From the NCBI GenBank assembly GCA_945862265.1, contig CAMAXP010000012.1, positions 36,403 to 100,402 on the forward strand: a stretch of DNA of 64,000 nt. Direction: 5' to 3'. This stretch comes from Bordetella parapertussis. Lineage in GTDB: Bacteria > Pseudomonadota > Gammaproteobacteria > Burkholderiales > SG8-39. A program made the translations under genes and the position numbers. Under the pieces are notes generated by a model, which worked only from the letters and a program-made list of their open reading frames with translations, ran no database searches and was not told where the DNA came from. Below are positions 7,793 to 16,970 of the stretch, in pieces; positions within the stretch are counted from its first letter, which is position 1; each line of letters opens with the position of its first letter.

Positions 7793-9160
7793 TCAGCTCG
7801 TGAAATAGTTGATGGAAGCCGGCACCTTTTCGCGCGGCACCAAGGAGGACCACACGCCGATGATCTCGCGAAAGCGGTCCTGGTGCGGCACGCGTTTTCC
7901 CGTATGCGCTACGCCCGACACCGCCATCCCGTCGACCTCGCGGCCGATCTTGATGGCTTCCTCCTTGGTCTTGGTGCGCGCCGCAACGCGCACGGCGACC
8001 TCATACGGCTCGGGGCCGTCGGTGGGCGACATCTCGCCGTGGATCGCGTTGACGCCGAGGAAATCGATGCGCACGTCCTCGGCCTTGAGGTTCACGATCT
8101 TGAAGCGCTCCTCGAGGATCTTCTTCGCCAGTTTCGCGCGCCGCAAAGCGCCCGGCCCTGCATAGAAGAACATGTCCTCGCCGATGAAGCCTTCGATGCA
8201 GCCTATGGACACCTTGAGGGTCGGCGTGCGTGGCTTGCCGGTGAGGCCCGTGACCCGCACGCGGTCCGGCCCGACCTGCTCGAGCTTGATGCCGGTGAAA
8301 TCCACCACCACGTCCGGCGTGATGTAGTTGGCCGGGTCGTGCACCTCATAGAGGGTCTGCTCCTTCACCGTCATCAGGTTGATCGCGCCACCGGTGCCGG
8401 CGACCTTGGAGAGAATGCAGCTGCCGTCGGGCGAAACGTCGGCAATCGGGAAAGCGAGGTTCCACGGCTCCGGCACATCCTTGAACCCCGGATCGGAAAA
8501 ATACCCGCCCGTCACCTGCGCGCCGCACTCCAGCAGGTGCCCGATGCCGTTGCCCGCGCCCAGGCGCTGGTGGTCGAGCGGATCCCAGCCGAACTCGTAC
8601 ATCATCGGCGCAAGGAAGAGGGAAGGATCGGCGACGCGCCCTGTCACTACAATTTGCGCGCCTGCTTTTAAAGCCTCGACGATAGGCTCGGCACCGAGGT
8701 ACACCTCGGCCGACACCAGGTCCGCCTTCAGCGTTGAGGTCGGCTGCCCGTTCTCAAGGATGGTGTCGGTCAGGTCCAGCACGCGCTCGGTAATGAGCGA
8801 CCCGTTCACGGACGCCACCTTCACCCCCTTGGCGCCGTTCTCGCGCAGCCAGTGCACGATGCGCTGCGCCGCGGCATCCGGGTTGATCCAGCCCTGGTTG
8901 GTGATGATCTTCGTCCCGCGCCTGAGGCACCCCGGCAATACGCCGCTGATGCGCGCATCGAGGTAGGTGTCGTAGCCCGGGAACGAGGGATCGCGCCGGG
9001 CGCGCACCTGCGCGGCCGAGATCGTGGCTTCCGCCATGGTCTCGAAGCACAGGTAGTCGAGGTCGCCCTTGTCGGCGTTGAGGATCGCGGGTTCCACGCG
9101 GTCGCCCCACCATGCGGCGCCGGACCCGATGCGAATTGAGGCTCTGTTTGTTTTGTTCAT
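7793..9160 (-). CDS. AtuA family protein (DUF1446)
   Basis: 455 residues of the acyclic terpene utilisation AtuA family. Marks include RIGSGAAWWGDRVEPA at the N-terminus, YLCFETMAEATISAAQ, and VTGRVADPSLFLAPM in the middle. It is the first gene of a four- or five-gene minus-strand operon (AtuA-like large, small, DUF455, Bug, DUF4126). Only 44 bases separate it from the divergent CoA-transferase, so both probably use one control region and act in one CoA-linked carboxylate pathway. Nothing in the window resembles the rest of the terpene cluster, so terpene use should not be assumed. Confidence 0.87.
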   Translation of the reverse strand: MNKTNRASIRIGSGAAWWGDRVEPAILNADKGDLDYLCFETMAEATISAAQVRARRDPSFPGYDTYLDARISGVLPGCLRRGTKIITNQGWINPDAAAQRIVHWLRENGAKGVKVASVNGSLITERVLDLTDTILENGQPTSTLKADLVSAEVYLGAEPIVEALKAGAQIVVTGRVADPSLFLAPMMYEFGWDPLDHQRLGAGNGIGHLLECGAQVTGGYFSDPGFKDVPEPWNLAFPIADVSPDGSCILSKVAGTGGAINLMTVKEQTLYEVHDPANYITPDVVVDFTGIKLEQVGPDRVRVTGLTGKPRTPTLKVSIGCIEGFIGEDMFFYAGPGALRRAKLAKKILEERFKIVNLKAEDVRIDFLGVNAIHGEMSPTDGPEPYEVAVRVAARTKTKEEAIKIGREVDGMAVSGVAHTGKRVPHQDRFREIIGVWSSLVPREKVPASINYFTS

Positions 9161-9204
9161 TTCGATATTATGTGCCCTCTTTCCCCCGTTCCCCAGAAGG
9201 CAGC

Positions 9205-10422
9205 ATGACCGCAACCGTATTCATGAACGACGACGCCCTGCCGCTGCGCGGCATCAAGGTGCTCGAACTCTCCCACATGATCATGGGCCCGGTCACAGGC
9301 ATGGTCCTGGCGGATCTTGGTGCCGAGGTCATCAAGGTCGAGCCCATCGAGGGCGACCGCACGCGCCTGCTCAAGGGCTCGGGCAGCGGCTACTTCCCGG
9401 TGTTCAACCGCAACAAGCAAAGCCTCGCCGTCGACCTCAAGTCGAAGGAGGGCGGGGCGGTGGTGAGGAAGCTCGCGCTGGAGGCCGACATGCTGCTCGA
9501 GAACTTCCGCGACGGCAGCCTCAAGCAATACGGGTTGGATTACGAATCGCTCTCGAAAGACAACCCCAAGCTCATCTACATCTCGCTCAAAGGCTTCCTC
9601 TCCGGCCCCTACAAGCAGCGCACGGCGCTGGACGAAGTGGTGCAGATGATGGGCGGCCTCGCGTACATCAACGGCGGGGAGAACGCGCCGCGCCGCATTG
9701 CCCCATCGGCCAACGACATCCTCGGCGGCACGTTCGGCGTGGTGGGTGCGCTCGCCGCGCTGCACGACCGCCACGCGAGCGGCAAGGGCCGCCATATCCG
9801 CGCCGGCCTCTTCGAGAACAACCTCGTGCTGATGGCGCAGTTCATCGCGCAGCACCAGATGACCGGCATCGCGCCCAAGCCCTTCGGCGCGCTGCGCCAG
9901 CCGCCCTGGGGCGTCTACGACATCTTCGATACGGCCGACGGCGGGCGCGTGTTCGTCGCCGTGGTCAGCGACGCGCAGTGGCAGAACTTCGCGCGTGATT
10001 TCATGCCGGCCGGCTGGTCGGACGACGCGCGCCTGAAGACCTCGGTGCAGCGCGAAGCTGCGCGCTCGTGGCTGGTGCCCGGCGTGGCCGAAGTGATCAA
10101 GCAGTGGAAGACCGACGCACTGTGCGAAGCGCTGGAAAAGGCGGGCCTCTCCTACGGCCCGATCCGCGAGCCCATCGACCTGCTGGACGACCCGCACCTG
10201 CTCGCCGGTGGCGCGCTGATGAAGACGAAGGAACCCAGCGGCGGCATGGAGATCGCCGGCGCGGCGTTGCCGCTCGAGTTCGACGGCCTCAAGGCGCCCA
10301 AGCGCAGAGACCCGCCGCAGGTGGGCGAGCAGACGCGCTCGATCCTCAAAGGGCTGGGCATGGATGAGGCGCAGATTGCGGCGCTGTTCGCTAGCGGCGT
10401 GGTTACGGAAACAAAAAAATAA
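9205..10422 (+). CDS. CaiB/BaiF (family III) CoA-transferase
   Basis: 405-residue cytoplasmic CoA-transferase that moves CoA between carboxylic acids. Hallmarks: LRGIKVLELSHMIMGPVTG at the N-terminus, the loop with AEVIKVEP, LLENFRDGSLKQYGLDYE, and a candidate catalytic aspartate in APSANDILGG (about residue 172). The start at 9205 has AGAAGG upstream. It is divergent from the AtuA-like operon and probably activates the acid taken up by that system. Distinct from the second CoA-transferase at 21.4 kb. Confidence 0.92.
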   Translation: MTATVFMNDDALPLRGIKVLELSHMIMGPVTGMVLADLGAEVIKVEPIEGDRTRLLKGSGSGYFPVFNRNKQSLAVDLKSKEGGAVVRKLALEADMLLENFRDGSLKQYGLDYESLSKDNPKLIYISLKGFLSGPYKQRTALDEVVQMMGGLAYINGGENAPRRIAPSANDILGGTFGVVGALAALHDRHASGKGRHIRAGLFENNLVLMAQFIAQHQMTGIAPKPFGALRQPPWGVYDIFDTADGGRVFVAVVSDAQWQNFARDFMPAGWSDDARLKTSVQREAARSWLVPGVAEVIKQWKTDALCEALEKAGLSYGPIREPIDLLDDPHLLAGGALMKTKEPSGGMEIAGAALPLEFDGLKAPKRRDPPQVGEQTRSILKGLGMDEAQIAALFASGVVTETKK

Positions 10423-10480
10423 TGGAGGCAGGGACGATCAGGCAACTCATGGCGCAGGGGAAAAGGTCGAATAGGGCCCG

Positions 10481-11713
10481 CTACCCCAGCGAGAGCACGA
10501 TGGCGAAAACGGCGCTGATCGCGATCACGGCAGGAGCCACGCGAACCAGGAAGCGCATCCCGCCCGCGACATAGGCCCCGACGAGCTTGCTCGTCATGTT
10601 GGTCACCACAGCGGCCGAGAGCGGCAGCAGGAGCGCGCGCGCGGCTTCGTGCGCGTCCCCCGGCGCGGCCTGCGTGAACATCGCCGCGGCCGCGGCGTGC
10701 AGGTCCGCGAACCCGGCGACGGCCGCAGCCGCTGTGAGCCCCGCCGTGCCGTAGCGCTCCGAAAGGAATTGCGCAGCGAGCTGCACCGCCGTGATCACCC
10801 CGGCGATGATCAGCGCATCGCGCAGCCGGATCGCGGCCTGCCCTTCGGCGGGCGGCGGCACCTCGGATCGTGCAGGGACCCGCCCGATCACCGAGAACAG
10901 CACGGCCACTGAGCCGCCGCACAACGCAGGCAGCCACAGCGCCGCCAGCCAGGCCGGCTGCACCGCCGCGGCGACCAACAGCAGCTGGACCATGGTCGCG
11001 ATGTTCGAGGCGACTGCCGCGCGCGCGCACGCGCCGAGCTCGTCGGGGTGCTCGCGCGAGCGGGCCGCCATCGTGGCGATCGTCGCCGTGCTGGACACGA
11101 ATCCGGACGCGAGGCCCGCGAGCACCAGCCCGCGCTGGGCGCCGACGATCCGCTGCGCCACGTGCCCCGCGACCTGGAGGGCCAGCAGCACCGCGACAAG
11201 CCGCCCGAGCACGCGCGGGTTGAAGTACTCGCCGAACAGCGCGCGGTCGGGCAGCAGCGGCAGCAGCACCAGCGCGAGGCCGGTGAGCACCAGCACGTCG
11301 CGCAGCTCCGTCTTGGTCAGCCATTGGGTCGAGAACCGGTGCAGGTGTTCGCGAGCGGCGAGCAGCACCGTCACCACGACGCCGACGGCGGCCGCAAGGG
11401 CCGGATGGCCGACCGCGGTGACGCCGGTGAGATAGGCTACAAACAAGGCGAGCTCGGTGGTGACGCCCGGGTCGTCGGAGCGGTCGCGCAGGTAGGCCAC
11501 CAGCGCGAGCGCCGCCACCAGCCCGGCCCCGAGCAGCGGGAGGCCGGGAATCCCGCTGGTCTCGGCGAGCGCGCCGGCGAGGCTCACCAGAGCGAATGTG
11601 CGGATGCCGGCCAGGCGCCGCGTGGCGCCGGTACCCTTGCGCCGCTCCCGCTCGAGCCCCATGAGCAGGCCGATGCCGAGCGCGACCAGCAGTCCGGTGA
11701 AGTGTTCGTTCAC
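10481..11713 (-). CDS. MgtC/DUF4010 membrane protein
   Basis: 410-residue polytopic inner-membrane protein: an N-terminal MgtC/SapB-like domain (LLVALGIGLLMGLERERR at about residues 7-24) followed by a DUF4010 region with long alanine/leucine-rich membrane segments. The GLASGFVSSTATIATMA stretch at about 215-231 is typical of DUF4010. The start is GTG 11713; the frame stays open much further upstream, but that part is antisense-like low-complexity reading through the neighbouring hydrolase gene. Function unknown; MgtC relatives affect magnesium limitation and ATP synthase. Confidence 0.85.
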   Translation of the reverse strand: MNEHFTGLLVALGIGLLMGLERERRKGTGATRRLAGIRTFALVSLAGALAETSGIPGLPLLGAGLVAALALVAYLRDRSDDPGVTTELALFVAYLTGVTAVGHPALAAAVGVVVTVLLAAREHLHRFSTQWLTKTELRDVLVLTGLALVLLPLLPDRALFGEYFNPRVLGRLVAVLLALQVAGHVAQRIVGAQRGLVLAGLASGFVSSTATIATMAARSREHPDELGACARAAVASNIATMVQLLLVAAAVQPAWLAALWLPALCGGSVAVLFSVIGRVPARSEVPPPAEGQAAIRLRDALIIAGVITAVQLAAQFLSERYGTAGLTAAAAVAGFADLHAAAAAMFTQAAPGDAHEAARALLLPLSAAVVTNMTSKLVGAYVAGGMRFLVRVAPAVIAISAVFAIVLSLG

Positions 11714-11739
11714 TCGTGCAGCCTGGGCGGGGTGGCTTC

Positions 11740-13704
11740 TTAGCGGTGGAAGAGCCGGGCGATCGACTCGCTCTTCGCCGTCTTCACGTAGTGCGCGGCG
11801 TCCTCGGCGAGCAACAGCCGGTCTTTCACGAGCGCAGCGGCGGCGGCCTCCACTTTCTGCACGTAGTTCCCGTGATTGCCGTAGCTTTCCTCCAGCGAGA
11901 GCCGGCTGTCGCCCTTGGACAACCTCTCCTGCCGGCTCGAGGCAAGCGGCGAGTAGCTGCCGTCGCGGTCGCACAGTTCGTTTTCGGTGAAGGGCGCCTT
12001 GTACAGGTTCCAGCCCGTGTAGGTGGCGAGAGGCACGGCGATATCCGGCAGGCGCACGCCGGCGACTTCGTTGCCGTCCGCGCCGACCTTGGAAACCAGC
12101 GCGCGATAGGGGCTCGGCGTTTCCTTCGGGTGCACCCAGTCGCCGAACACCGCGACCGTGTTGACGAAGTCGGCCACCGCGAGACCCGAACCGCGGGGGA
12201 ACCCGATCTTGTCGGCCCGCAGCATCGTCCCGTCGGAGATGCGCGGCACGCGGCTTGCCGGTGGCGGGACGCCCTTGCTCACCCACTGGTCGAGTGCAAC
12301 CAGCAGCGCGCGCAGCGCGGGCGCCGGGCTGTGCGGGTTGCGCGGGTTCATGCACGGGCCGAAGTCGGCCTTCAGTCCGGCGCGCCCGCCATGCTGGGTG
12401 CCGGCCACCATGAAGACGCGCGCGTTCGCCGGTAACGCCACGTCGCGCTGGCCGAGCGGGTCGGTGGTGAGCAGTGAAGCCCCTTTCTGCCAGTACTCGG
12501 TGGAGGTGTTCACCTCGATCCACAGCGGGTCGAAGCCGTCGCCGCGCAGCAGTGAACCGGTTTTCTTCGACAGCGGGTCGGTGGTCCTGGCCGCGGAGAA
12601 AGGAAAGGCGTTCTCCGGGTAGTGGTGGTCTTCGTGCTGGGTGTTGGTGCGCGCGGGCTGGCCGAACTCGGCGTTGAGGAACACGCCGCCGATGCCGGAG
12701 ACGTGCGCGAGCGCCCCGTCGAACACCTTGTGGCCGCCCTCGTCCTGGTTGAAACCCTGGTGCACGAAGTCGCGCAGGTACCGCCCGCTCTGCGAGATGC
12801 CGGTGGCGATGACCTTTTCGATCCCGCGGTCGGCCGGGTTTCTCTGGAACTCGTTGTCGGAGGCCTCGTGGCGCAGGAAGCTCACGAGGTCGCGCGTCGC
12901 GGCAAAGCCGATGCCGAGCACTTTCGGGTCCTTGGCAGGGTAGTGCAGCTCGTAGAGCGTGCCGGGCGCTGGCTTGGTGCCGGCGGGCAGCAGCGTGATC
13001 TCGCGCGAGTTCACGAACGCCCAGCCTCCCGAGGGGATCTCGACTGCAATATCCTTTTCCTTGCGGCGCATCTTGAGCTTCGACTTGCCCGGCTCGGTGG
13101 TGGCCGCCTCGTAGGTCAGGCGGAAGGTGGCGCGCTGCGGCGAACGCGTGCCGCTGACCAGTTCGTCGCGGATGATGCGGTTGACGCCAGGCACCACCGG
13201 CGCCTTCATCGCCATGCCGTTGTTGGATTTCGGCGCATCCGGGTCCCAGCCGCTCCACACCATCGTCCAACCCTGGCGAAAGAACAACGCGTTGCCGGCG
13301 TCGTCTTTCGTCTTCGGGTCGTTGACCGCGCTGGCGGCCTGCGCGGGCGCGTCCATGATCCGGTTCATCAGGAACTTGCGGCCGCGGTTGGTGACCTCGA
13401 AGAGGATCTTGTGGTTGCCCAGCGCAGGATTGGCCGGGCGCAGCATGAACCACTCGACCTCGTACTCGACCCGGCCTCGCGCGTTGCGTGGGACCTTGTC
13501 GAGGTTGACGATGCCCTTGTTGCGCGGGTCGGCGGGGTCGAGCTCCCCCTTGGCCACGCCGCGGACTCGCTCATAGGCGCCGACGTCGCCGAAGCTCGCG
13601 CTGTTGGCGAAGGGTTCCACGCGCTGCACGTTGATCTCGGTGATGCGGGCGTGGGCGGTGCCGACGCACGCGGCGGCCAGCAGGGCAAAGGGCAGGGTTC
13701 GCAT
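11740..13704 (-). CDS. Secreted alpha/beta hydrolase-domain protein
   Basis: 654 residues with a signal peptide ending GTAHA, so periplasmic or exported. The large domain belongs to the alpha/beta hydrolase-domain family often found next to catabolic genes. The nucleophile elbow is IATGISQSGRYLRDF (GISQSG, about residue 300), and a candidate catalytic histidine is in FMVAGTQHGG. It is monocistronic: 26 bases separate it from the MgtC-like gene, while upstream an AT-rich palindrome suggests its own regulator. The substrate is unknown, possibly an ester. Confidence 0.85.
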   Translation of the reverse strand: MRTLPFALLAAACVGTAHARITEINVQRVEPFANSASFGDVGAYERVRGVAKGELDPADPRNKGIVNLDKVPRNARGRVEYEVEWFMLRPANPALGNHKILFEVTNRGRKFLMNRIMDAPAQAASAVNDPKTKDDAGNALFFRQGWTMVWSGWDPDAPKSNNGMAMKAPVVPGVNRIIRDELVSGTRSPQRATFRLTYEAATTEPGKSKLKMRRKEKDIAVEIPSGGWAFVNSREITLLPAGTKPAPGTLYELHYPAKDPKVLGIGFAATRDLVSFLRHEASDNEFQRNPADRGIEKVIATGISQSGRYLRDFVHQGFNQDEGGHKVFDGALAHVSGIGGVFLNAEFGQPARTNTQHEDHHYPENAFPFSAARTTDPLSKKTGSLLRGDGFDPLWIEVNTSTEYWQKGASLLTTDPLGQRDVALPANARVFMVAGTQHGGRAGLKADFGPCMNPRNPHSPAPALRALLVALDQWVSKGVPPPASRVPRISDGTMLRADKIGFPRGSGLAVADFVNTVAVFGDWVHPKETPSPYRALVSKVGADGNEVAGVRLPDIAVPLATYTGWNLYKAPFTENELCDRDGSYSPLASSRQERLSKGDSRLSLEESYGNHGNYVQKVEAAAAALVKDRLLLAEDAAHYVKTAKSESIARLFHR

Positions 13705-13770
13705 CTTCTCCTCCTCGTATTCTTGAAGAATGACTTTGAAAGGACGGCTTCTGGGGCCGTTCTCCTGCCA

Positions 13771-13790
13771 ACTAAAATTACTATTTTAGT
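13771..13790. promoter_or_regulatory. AT-rich inverted repeat, candidate operator
   Basis: ACTAAAAT-TACT-ATTTTAGT, a perfect 8-base inverted repeat in an otherwise GC-rich region, 66 bases before the secreted hydrolase start and just after the enolase-like stop codon. It has no poly-T tail, so it fits an operator/promoter better than a terminator. The binding protein is unknown. Confidence 0.45.
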
Positions 13791-13794
13791 ATAA

Positions 13795-15075
13795 CTACGC
13801 CTGCTTCCTGTACACCCGTCCCGCCGGGAAAGGCTGCGCCGCCGAGCCCAGCGACTCCTCGATCCGCACCCCTTCGTTCCATTTAACCATGCGCTCGGAC
13901 CGGGAGAAGCTGCCGACCTTGAGGTGCGGCACGCCCCAGCCGATGGCGAGGTGGACGATGGAGACGTCTTCGGTCTCGCCTGAGCGCGCGGACACGATGG
14001 CGCCGTAGCCGGCGGCGCGGGCGGCTTCGACCGCCGCATAGGCCTCGGTCACGGTGCCGATCTGGTTGGGCTTGATCAGCACGGCGTTGCAGGCGCCGTC
14101 GGCCGCGGCGATGCGCCGGGCGTCGGTGACGAAGAAGTCGTCGCCGACCACCTGGATGCGGTGGCCGACCCGTTTGGTGAAGGCCTTCATCGCCTCGAAG
14201 TCGGTCTCGGCGAACGGGTCTTCGATCGACACGATCGGGTAGGCGTCCACCCAGCGCTCGAGCATGAGCCCGAACTGCTCGGCCGAGAGGTTGCGGTTCT
14301 CGAGCGGCAGCGCGTAGCGGCCGCCGGGTTGCTGCAATTGCGTCGCGGCGATGTCCAGCGCGATCGCCACGTCCTGGCCGGGCCGGAAGCCCGCGTCCTC
14401 AATCGACCGTGTGAGCTCGACCAGGCCTTCCTCGTTCGACTTGAAGGAGGGCCAGTAGCCGCCTTCGTCGGCCACGCCCTGCAGCGCGCCTTTTTTGGCA
14501 AGCCGGGCGCCGGAGGCGTAGTAGACCTCGGCGGTCATCTCGAGCGCTTCGGCAAACGTCCCCGCGCCAGGGCAGGCCACCATGTAGTCCTGCAGGTCGA
14601 CGCGGCCGCGCGCGTGCGCGCCGCCGCCAAAGATCTGGATCTCGGGCACCGGCATCGCCACGCGCCGGCTGCCGGCGAGGTGCTTCCAGAGCGGCAGGCC
14701 GGCGGCGGCCGCGGCGGCGTGCAGGCACGCAAGCGACACCGCCACGATGGCATTGCCGCCGAGCTTCGACTTGTCCGGGGTGCCGTCCAGTTGGATCATG
14801 GCCGCATCCACCGCAGCTTGGTCGGCCGGGTCCATGCCGCAGAGGGCTGCCGCGATCGGGCCGTTGATGTTGCGCACCGCCTGCTGCACGTCGAGGCCGC
14901 GCAGCGGCGTGCCGCCGTCGCGCAGTTCCTTCGCCTCGCCACTGCCGGTCGAGGCGCCGGCGGGGGTGATGGCGCGGCCCAGTTGGCCGGTGTTGAGAAC
15001 GACTTCCGCTTCGACAGTCGGCTTGCCGCGCGAGTCCCAGACCCGGCGGGCGTGCACTTTGCTGATGAGGCTCAC
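13795..15075 (-). CDS. Enolase homologue with altered active site
   Basis: 426 residues aligning end to end with enolase. Conserved equivalents of yeast enolase: Ser39 (S42, GAST loop), His159 (H154), Glu211 (E204), metal ligands Asp246/Glu295/Asp320 (D241, E285, D312), Lys345 (K335) and Lys396 (K386). Two positions differ: the Glu168 equivalent is Asp (D163, in DLQDYM) and the His373 equivalent is Ala (A363, in VSARSGETED). The asparagine before the GGxHA motif is also lost. These residues assist catalysis and substrate phosphate binding, so normal 2-phosphoglycerate dehydration is doubtful. GTG start overlapping the kinase stop by four bases (GTGA). Probably a divergent enolase acting on another phosphorylated or phosphonate acid. 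Confidence 0.85.
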   Translation of the reverse strand: MSLISKVHARRVWDSRGKPTVEAEVVLNTGQLGRAITPAGASTGSGEAKELRDGGTPLRGLDVQQAVRNINGPIAAALCGMDPADQAAVDAAMIQLDGTPDKSKLGGNAIVAVSLACLHAAAAAAGLPLWKHLAGSRRVAMPVPEIQIFGGGAHARGRVDLQDYMVACPGAGTFAEALEMTAEVYYASGARLAKKGALQGVADEGGYWPSFKSNEEGLVELTRSIEDAGFRPGQDVAIALDIAATQLQQPGGRYALPLENRNLSAEQFGLMLERWVDAYPIVSIEDPFAETDFEAMKAFTKRVGHRIQVVGDDFFVTDARRIAAADGACNAVLIKPNQIGTVTEAYAAVEAARAAGYGAIVSARSGETEDVSIVHLAIGWGVPHLKVGSFSRSERMVKWNEGVRIEESLGSAAQPFPAGRVYRKQA

Positions 15076-16106
15076 TGATTTCGCTCCTGGTCGAAGGTGT
15101 CGCGTACGGCGGCCAGGCGCTGCGCCGGGTGGCGCAGCAGTGCGGTGGCCGCGCGGCGCACGGTGTCTTTCTGCCGGTCGGTGGTCAGGTACTCGGCCGG
15201 TGATTTGCCGTCCACGCGCGCAAGCAGGAGTCCGGGCAGCAGCGCGGCGGCGCGCGCTTCGATCGCTTCGCGCGGCTCCCAGTCGACGCCTGAAAGGTAC
15301 GTGTCAGAAAAGGCATCGAAGCAGGCGAGGAACGCCGGTGCGGCGCCGGGCACCCAGAGGCACTTGAGCAGCAGGTGGTTCAGGCAGAAGGCGATGTCGA
15401 ACGCCGGGTCGCCGTACCACGCGCATTCCGCGTCGAGGATCACCGGGCCGGCGGGGCCGATCAGGATGTTCTTGGGGCTCACGTCGCCATGCACGAGCGC
15501 GAGCCGGGTACTCGCCGTGGTGGCCACCAGCGCTTCCAGCCGGGTGGCCAGCGCCGGATGTGCGCGCCCCGTGGCGACGAGGTAGGGCTCGAGGCGGATC
15601 GCGTGGAAGCCCGCGTCAGTCCGGAACTGCTCAGCCACGTCGGAGCGGTTCGCGGTGCCGGCATGGATGCGCACCAGCGCCCGGCCGACCTGCGCGGCGA
15701 ACGCCGCATCGGCGCGCCCGGCGGCGAGTTCGGCCTTCCACAACGGATGCCCTGCAGGATCGAGGTAGTCCATCGCGAAGATTCCCGCGTCGTCCGAGGC
15801 GAGCACGCGCGGGGCAATGCCGGGCACGAGCCGGCTTGCCGCTTCCATCCAGAGGCGCTCGTAGCGGTTGCGTCCGACGGGCGCCTCCCAGACCTGCGCC
15901 ACGCGCAGGCGCGCCAGGGCGCGCTTCACGCAGACGGTGCGTCCTTCGAGCTCGACCTTCCAGATGTCGGAGGACACGCCGCCCGTGAGGGGCTCGGCGT
16001 CGGGCACTTGAGTGGGACCGGCGAGGCCGGAGGACTGCAGGAAAGCGAGGATGGGCTCAAAGCCCGCGGGGACCGGTCGGGCGGCGGCGGGGCCCGCTGC
16101 GCTCAA
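15072..16106 (-). CDS. APH/methylthioribose-kinase-like kinase
   Basis: 344-residue phosphotransferase of the aminoglycoside phosphotransferase fold, closest in appearance to methylthioribose kinase. Visible parts: a G-rich loop TGGVSSD (residues 41-47), ATP-binding K61, the catalytic loop HGDVSPKN (H206, D208, N213) and the metal-binding D225 in [11 protein letters not shown]. The start is TTG 16106 overlapping the pdxH stop by four bases (TTGA), and its stop overlaps the enolase-like start the same way. It should phosphorylate a small hydroxylated metabolite that the enolase homologue then uses. No mtnA or other methionine-salvage gene is present. Confidence 0.82.
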   Translation of the reverse strand: MSAAGPAAARPVPAGFEPILAFLQSSGLAGPTQVPDAEPLTGGVSSDIWKVELEGRTVCVKRALARLRVAQVWEAPVGRNRYERLWMEAASRLVPGIAPRVLASDDAGIFAMDYLDPAGHPLWKAELAAGRADAAFAAQVGRALVRIHAGTANRSDVAEQFRTDAGFHAIRLEPYLVATGRAHPALATRLEALVATTASTRLALVHGDVSPKNILIGPAGPVILDAECAWYGDPAFDIAFCLNHLLLKCLWVPGAAPAFLACFDAFSDTYLSGVDWEPREAIEARAAALLPGLLLARVDGKSPAEYLTTDRQKDTVRRAATALLRHPAQRLAAVRDTFDQERNQ

Positions 16107-16771
16107 GGCGAGAGGCGCCGGATCGTCCAGGTGCCGTCAGACTTCGCCGCCGTCCTTGTATACGCGAGGCGATCGTGCAAGCGGTTGGGTCGGCCCTGCC
16201 AGAATTCAAACGCCTCGGGCACGAGCCGGTAGCCGCCCCAGTGCGGCGGGCGCGGGGGATTGGCGCCGTGGGCCTGCTCCGCGGCGGCAAGCGCCGCCTC
16301 GAGGGCGCCGCGGCCCGGCACCGGGCTGCTCTGCGCCGAGGCCCAGGTCGACAGCCGGCTGCCGAGCGGGCGCGTGACGAAATACTCGTCCGACTCCTGC
16401 GCGCTGACCTTTTCCACGTGGCCGCTGACGCGCACCTGGCGCTCCAGCTCTACCCAGAAGAACAGCAGCACCGCCTCCGGGTGCGTCGCAAGCTGGCGGC
16501 CCTTGGCGCTCTCGTAGTTCGTATAAAACACGAAACCACGGCCGTCTTTCGCCTCGTCATCCAGGCCTTTGAGCAACACGGTGCGCGCGTCCGGGCGTCC
16601 TTCGGGGGTCACGGTCGCGAGCGTCATCGCGTTGGAGACGGGCAACTTGTGGCCGAGCGCGTCGGTCATCCAGCGCTCGAACTGTTCGAACGGATCGCGC
16701 GAGGCCTCGGCTTCGTCGAGGCCGGCGTGCATGTATTCCTTGCGGACGTCGGCGAGATTCAGGGTTCCCAT
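16103..16771 (-). CDS. pdxH: Pyridoxamine 5'-phosphate oxidase
   Basis: 222 residues, the normal size for PdxH, an FMN enzyme that oxidises pyridoxine/pyridoxamine phosphate to pyridoxal phosphate. Typical blocks are [46 protein letters not shown] and, near the C-terminus, [20 protein letters not shown]. First gene of a translationally coupled operon with the kinase and enolase homologue. Either the promoter is simply shared or the two downstream enzymes relate to a vitamin-B6 or phosphometabolite function. Confidence 0.96.
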   Translation of the reverse strand: MGTLNLADVRKEYMHAGLDEAEASRDPFEQFERWMTDALGHKLPVSNAMTLATVTPEGRPDARTVLLKGLDDEAKDGRGFVFYTNYESAKGRQLATHPEAVLLFFWVELERQVRVSGHVEKVSAQESDEYFVTRPLGSRLSTWASAQSSPVPGRGALEAALAAAEQAHGANPPRPPHWGGYRLVPEAFEFWQGRPNRLHDRLAYTRTAAKSDGTWTIRRLSP

Positions 16772-16862
16772 GGGGAAGGATTTTACCCCGTGTGGCGCGT
16801 GCCGGGCGACATGCCCGTAGTAAGGCCATAGGCAAGCATGCTAATTTTTCCTATGAAACCCG

Positions 16863-16891
16863 TTGACACGCACAGGGAGATTCGGCATCTT
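16863..16891 (+). promoter_or_regulatory. Candidate sigma-70 promoter for the SWIB gene
   Basis: A perfect -35 box TTGACA at 16863-16868 is followed after 17 bases by CATCTT (16886-16891), a weak -10. It would give an untranslated leader of about 70 bases before the SWIB start. Weak -10, so moderate support. Confidence 0.35.
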
Positions 16892-16970
16892 GTCGCTTCC
16901 GCTCGCTCTATGGCGGCATGCATCACCGGAAAATTTCAGCGTCACCAACGTTCAGAGGAGAAACACCCCA

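Noticed and set aside
7793..9160. A geranylacetate/citronellol (atu) degradation cluster
   Set aside because: Only the AtuA-like pair is present; the carboxylase and lyase genes of that cluster are absent here.
10481..13453. A 990-residue open frame continuing upstream from the MgtC/DUF4010 gene
   Set aside because: The extra N-terminal 580 residues are a shadow of the secreted hydrolase gene in another frame (arginine/alanine-rich, no family pattern). The membrane protein starts at GTG 11713.
13795..15075. Calling this gene canonical eno
   Set aside because: The Glu168 and His373 equivalents are Asp and Ala, so I report it as an enolase homologue of unknown reaction.
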